DNA from: an uncultured Lachnospiraceae bacterium
Lineage (GTDB): Bacteria; Bacillota; Clostridia; Lachnospirales; Lachnospiraceae
DNA: 7,209 bases
NCBI GenBank assembly: GCA_910585395.1
Contig: CAJUCK010000033.1
Span: forward strand, 1-7,209
Direction: 5' to 3'
The position numbers and the translations under genes were made by a program. Numbering within the stretch: the stretch's first letter is position 1; the number at the start of each line of letters is the position of its first letter. Positions 6,284 through 7,209 of this stretch are shown here, piece by piece. Under the pieces are notes generated by a model. The model saw nothing but the letters and a program-made list of their open reading frames with translations, was not told the DNA's origin and ran no database searches.

Positions 6284-6320
6284 TCTCTGCCGGTAAATCT
6301 GCTGTGCAGAAAGGCAGGGA
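6284..6320 (+). other. Two-part intercistronic hairpin between tal and transketolase
   Basis: TCTCTGCC (6284-6291) pairs with GGCAGGGA (6313-6320), eight pairs with one G-U. Inside it TCTGC (6298-6302) pairs with GCAGA (6306-6310) around a TGT loop. The bases after the stem are mixed, so it is not a standard terminator. It follows the tal stop by about 20 bases and precedes the transketolase ribosome binding site by 40. It may protect the upstream mRNA or tune read-through. Confidence 0.55.
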
Positions 6321-6373
6321 TCAGCAATCAGATTTTCAGTGAGAATTTGGTTACAAATAAAAGGAGAATTTAC

Positions 6374-7209
6374 ATGGAAAACTTAGAACTTCAGAAAACT
6401 GCCAATGAAGTCCGCAAAGGTATTGTAACAGCTGTTCATGCTGCAAAGGCAGGACATCCAGGCGGCTCTCTCTCATCGGCAGATTTATTTACTTATTTAT
6501 ATTTTGAAGAAATGAACATTGATCCCAAGGATCCTAAAAAAGCAGACCGTGACCGTTTTGTGCTTTCCAAAGGCCATACTGCTCCAGGTCTGTATTCAAC
6601 CCTTGCCAATCGTGGTTATTTCCCTGTAGAGGATTTAAAGACTCTGCGTAAGATTGGCTCTCATTTGCAAGGACATCCCTGTCTGCAGCATACACCTGGC
6701 ATTGATATGTCCAGTGGTTCCCTTGGACAGGGAATTTCAGCAGCAGTCGGCATGGCATTATCTGCAAAACTCAGCAATGACAATTACCGTGTATATACAT
6801 TGCTGGGGGACGGCGAGATTCAGGAAGGCCAGGTGTGGGAGGCAGCAATGTTTGCCGGACACCGTAAACTTGACAATCTGGTAGTTATTGTGGACAACAA
6901 CGGACTTCAAATTGATGGAAAAGTAGAAGATGTCTGCTCTCCTTATCCAATTGATGATAAATTTAAGGCATTTAATTTCCATGTCATCAACGTTGCTGAT
7001 GGAAATGATTATGACCAGCTTCGTGCAGCTTTCAAGGAAGCAAAAGAGACTAAGGGGATGCCCACAGCCATTGTTATGAAAACTGTAAAAGGAAAAGGCG
7101 TTTCCTATATGGAAAATCAGGCAGGATGGCATGGAAAAGCTCCGAATGATGAAGAATACGCTACCGCAATGGAAGAATTAAAGAAAGCAGGTGAAGCATT
7201 ATGCCAGAA
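6374..7209 (+). CDS. tkt: Transketolase, N-terminal (thiamine diphosphate-binding) subunit, runs off the window
   Basis: This is the N-terminal half of a split transketolase (EC 2.2.1.1). Transketolase moves two-carbon ketol units from xylulose 5-phosphate to ribose 5-phosphate or erythrose 4-phosphate. At least 278 residues are read without a stop, close to the usual 270-285 for this subunit. Landmarks are the AGHPGGSLS segment (26-34), SKGHTAPGLY (65-74) and HPGIDMSSGSLGQG-like sequence ending at 120 (TPGIDMSSGSLGQG). The thiamine diphosphate motif runs from GDG (145-147) to DNN (174-176), and KTVKGKGVSYMEN follows at 236-248. The start has AAGGAG at 6361-6366, seven bases before ATG. The protein lacks the pyrimidine-binding and C-terminal domains, so it must pair with a second subunit expected just downstream. 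It belongs to the araA-tal operon. Only the last few codons should be missing. Confidence 0.95.
   Translation, partial: MENLELQKTANEVRKGIVTAVHAAKAGHPGGSLSSADLFTYLYFEEMNIDPKDPKKADRDRFVLSKGHTAPGLYSTLANRGYFPVEDLKTLRKIGSHLQGHPCLQHTPGIDMSSGSLGQGISAAVGMALSAKLSNDNYRVYTLLGDGEIQEGQVWEAAMFAGHRKLDNLVVIVDNNGLQIDGKVEDVCSPYPIDDKFKAFNFHVINVADGNDYDQLRAAFKEAKETKGMPTAIVMKTVKGKGVSYMENQAGWHGKAPNDEEYATAMEELKKAGEALCQ
7201..7209 (+). CDS. Possible start of transketolase C-terminal subunit (partial)
   Basis: ATG at 7201 lies in a different frame from the N-terminal subunit and follows AGGTGA (7189-7194), which can pair with the 16S rRNA tail, with six bases between. Only three codons (M-P-E) are visible. Split transketolases normally have the C-terminal subunit directly downstream, often overlapping by a few bases. 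The call rests on position and the binding site, not on recognisable protein sequence. Confidence 0.35.

Noticed and set aside
6534..7132. Open frames on both strands inside the transketolase gene (6534-6767, 6654-6884, 6758-7132)
   Set aside because: The true reading frame from 6374 covers the whole stretch with all expected transketolase motifs, so these are shadows.

Overview
The window looks like chromosomal DNA from a low-to-mid GC anaerobic Firmicute, most likely a gut-type clostridium of the Lachnospiraceae. The grounds are strong AAGGAGG-type ribosome binding sites, a small [FeFe]-hydrogenase, a GntR/LacI-type AraR regulator, a transketolase split into two subunits, and a short transaldolase. 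The taxonomic call is an inference from gene content and style. I see no transposon, tRNA, rRNA, CRISPR array or phage gene. All complete genes lie on the + strand.

Region 1 (1-1264) holds a terminator-like hairpin followed at once by metK (S-adenosylmethionine synthetase). There is no room for a promoter between hairpin and gene, so the hairpin probably acts as a transcription attenuator. This would fit the 3' end of a SAM-type riboswitch whose sensor lies before the window. Region 2 (1265-2735) holds a 409-residue [FeFe]-hydrogenase with two N-terminal 4Fe-4S clusters and an unusual TSCCCPVW active-site motif, closed by a long hairpin and a nine-T run.

Region 3 (2679-7209) is a pentose-use locus: araR, then araA (L-arabinose isomerase), tal (transaldolase), the N-terminal subunit of transketolase and possibly the first codons of the C-terminal subunit. 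Two near-identical 24-bp inverted repeats (ACTTGT-N12-ACAAGT) sit on the araR and araA promoters, so AraR probably represses itself and the operon. The operon joins the first step of arabinose breakdown to the non-oxidative pentose phosphate enzymes that turn xylulose 5-phosphate into glycolytic intermediates. Ribulokinase (araB) and ribulose-phosphate epimerase (araD) are not in the window.

Both intercistronic gaps downstream of araA carry stable hairpins without a U-tract. These are better explained as mRNA processing or stability elements than as terminators. Most genes are ordinary housekeeping or catabolic genes. The points most worth a second look are the wide-spaced operator pair, the metK attenuator, the hydrogenase motif variant and the intercistronic hairpins. 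I did not find a convincing wholly new system.
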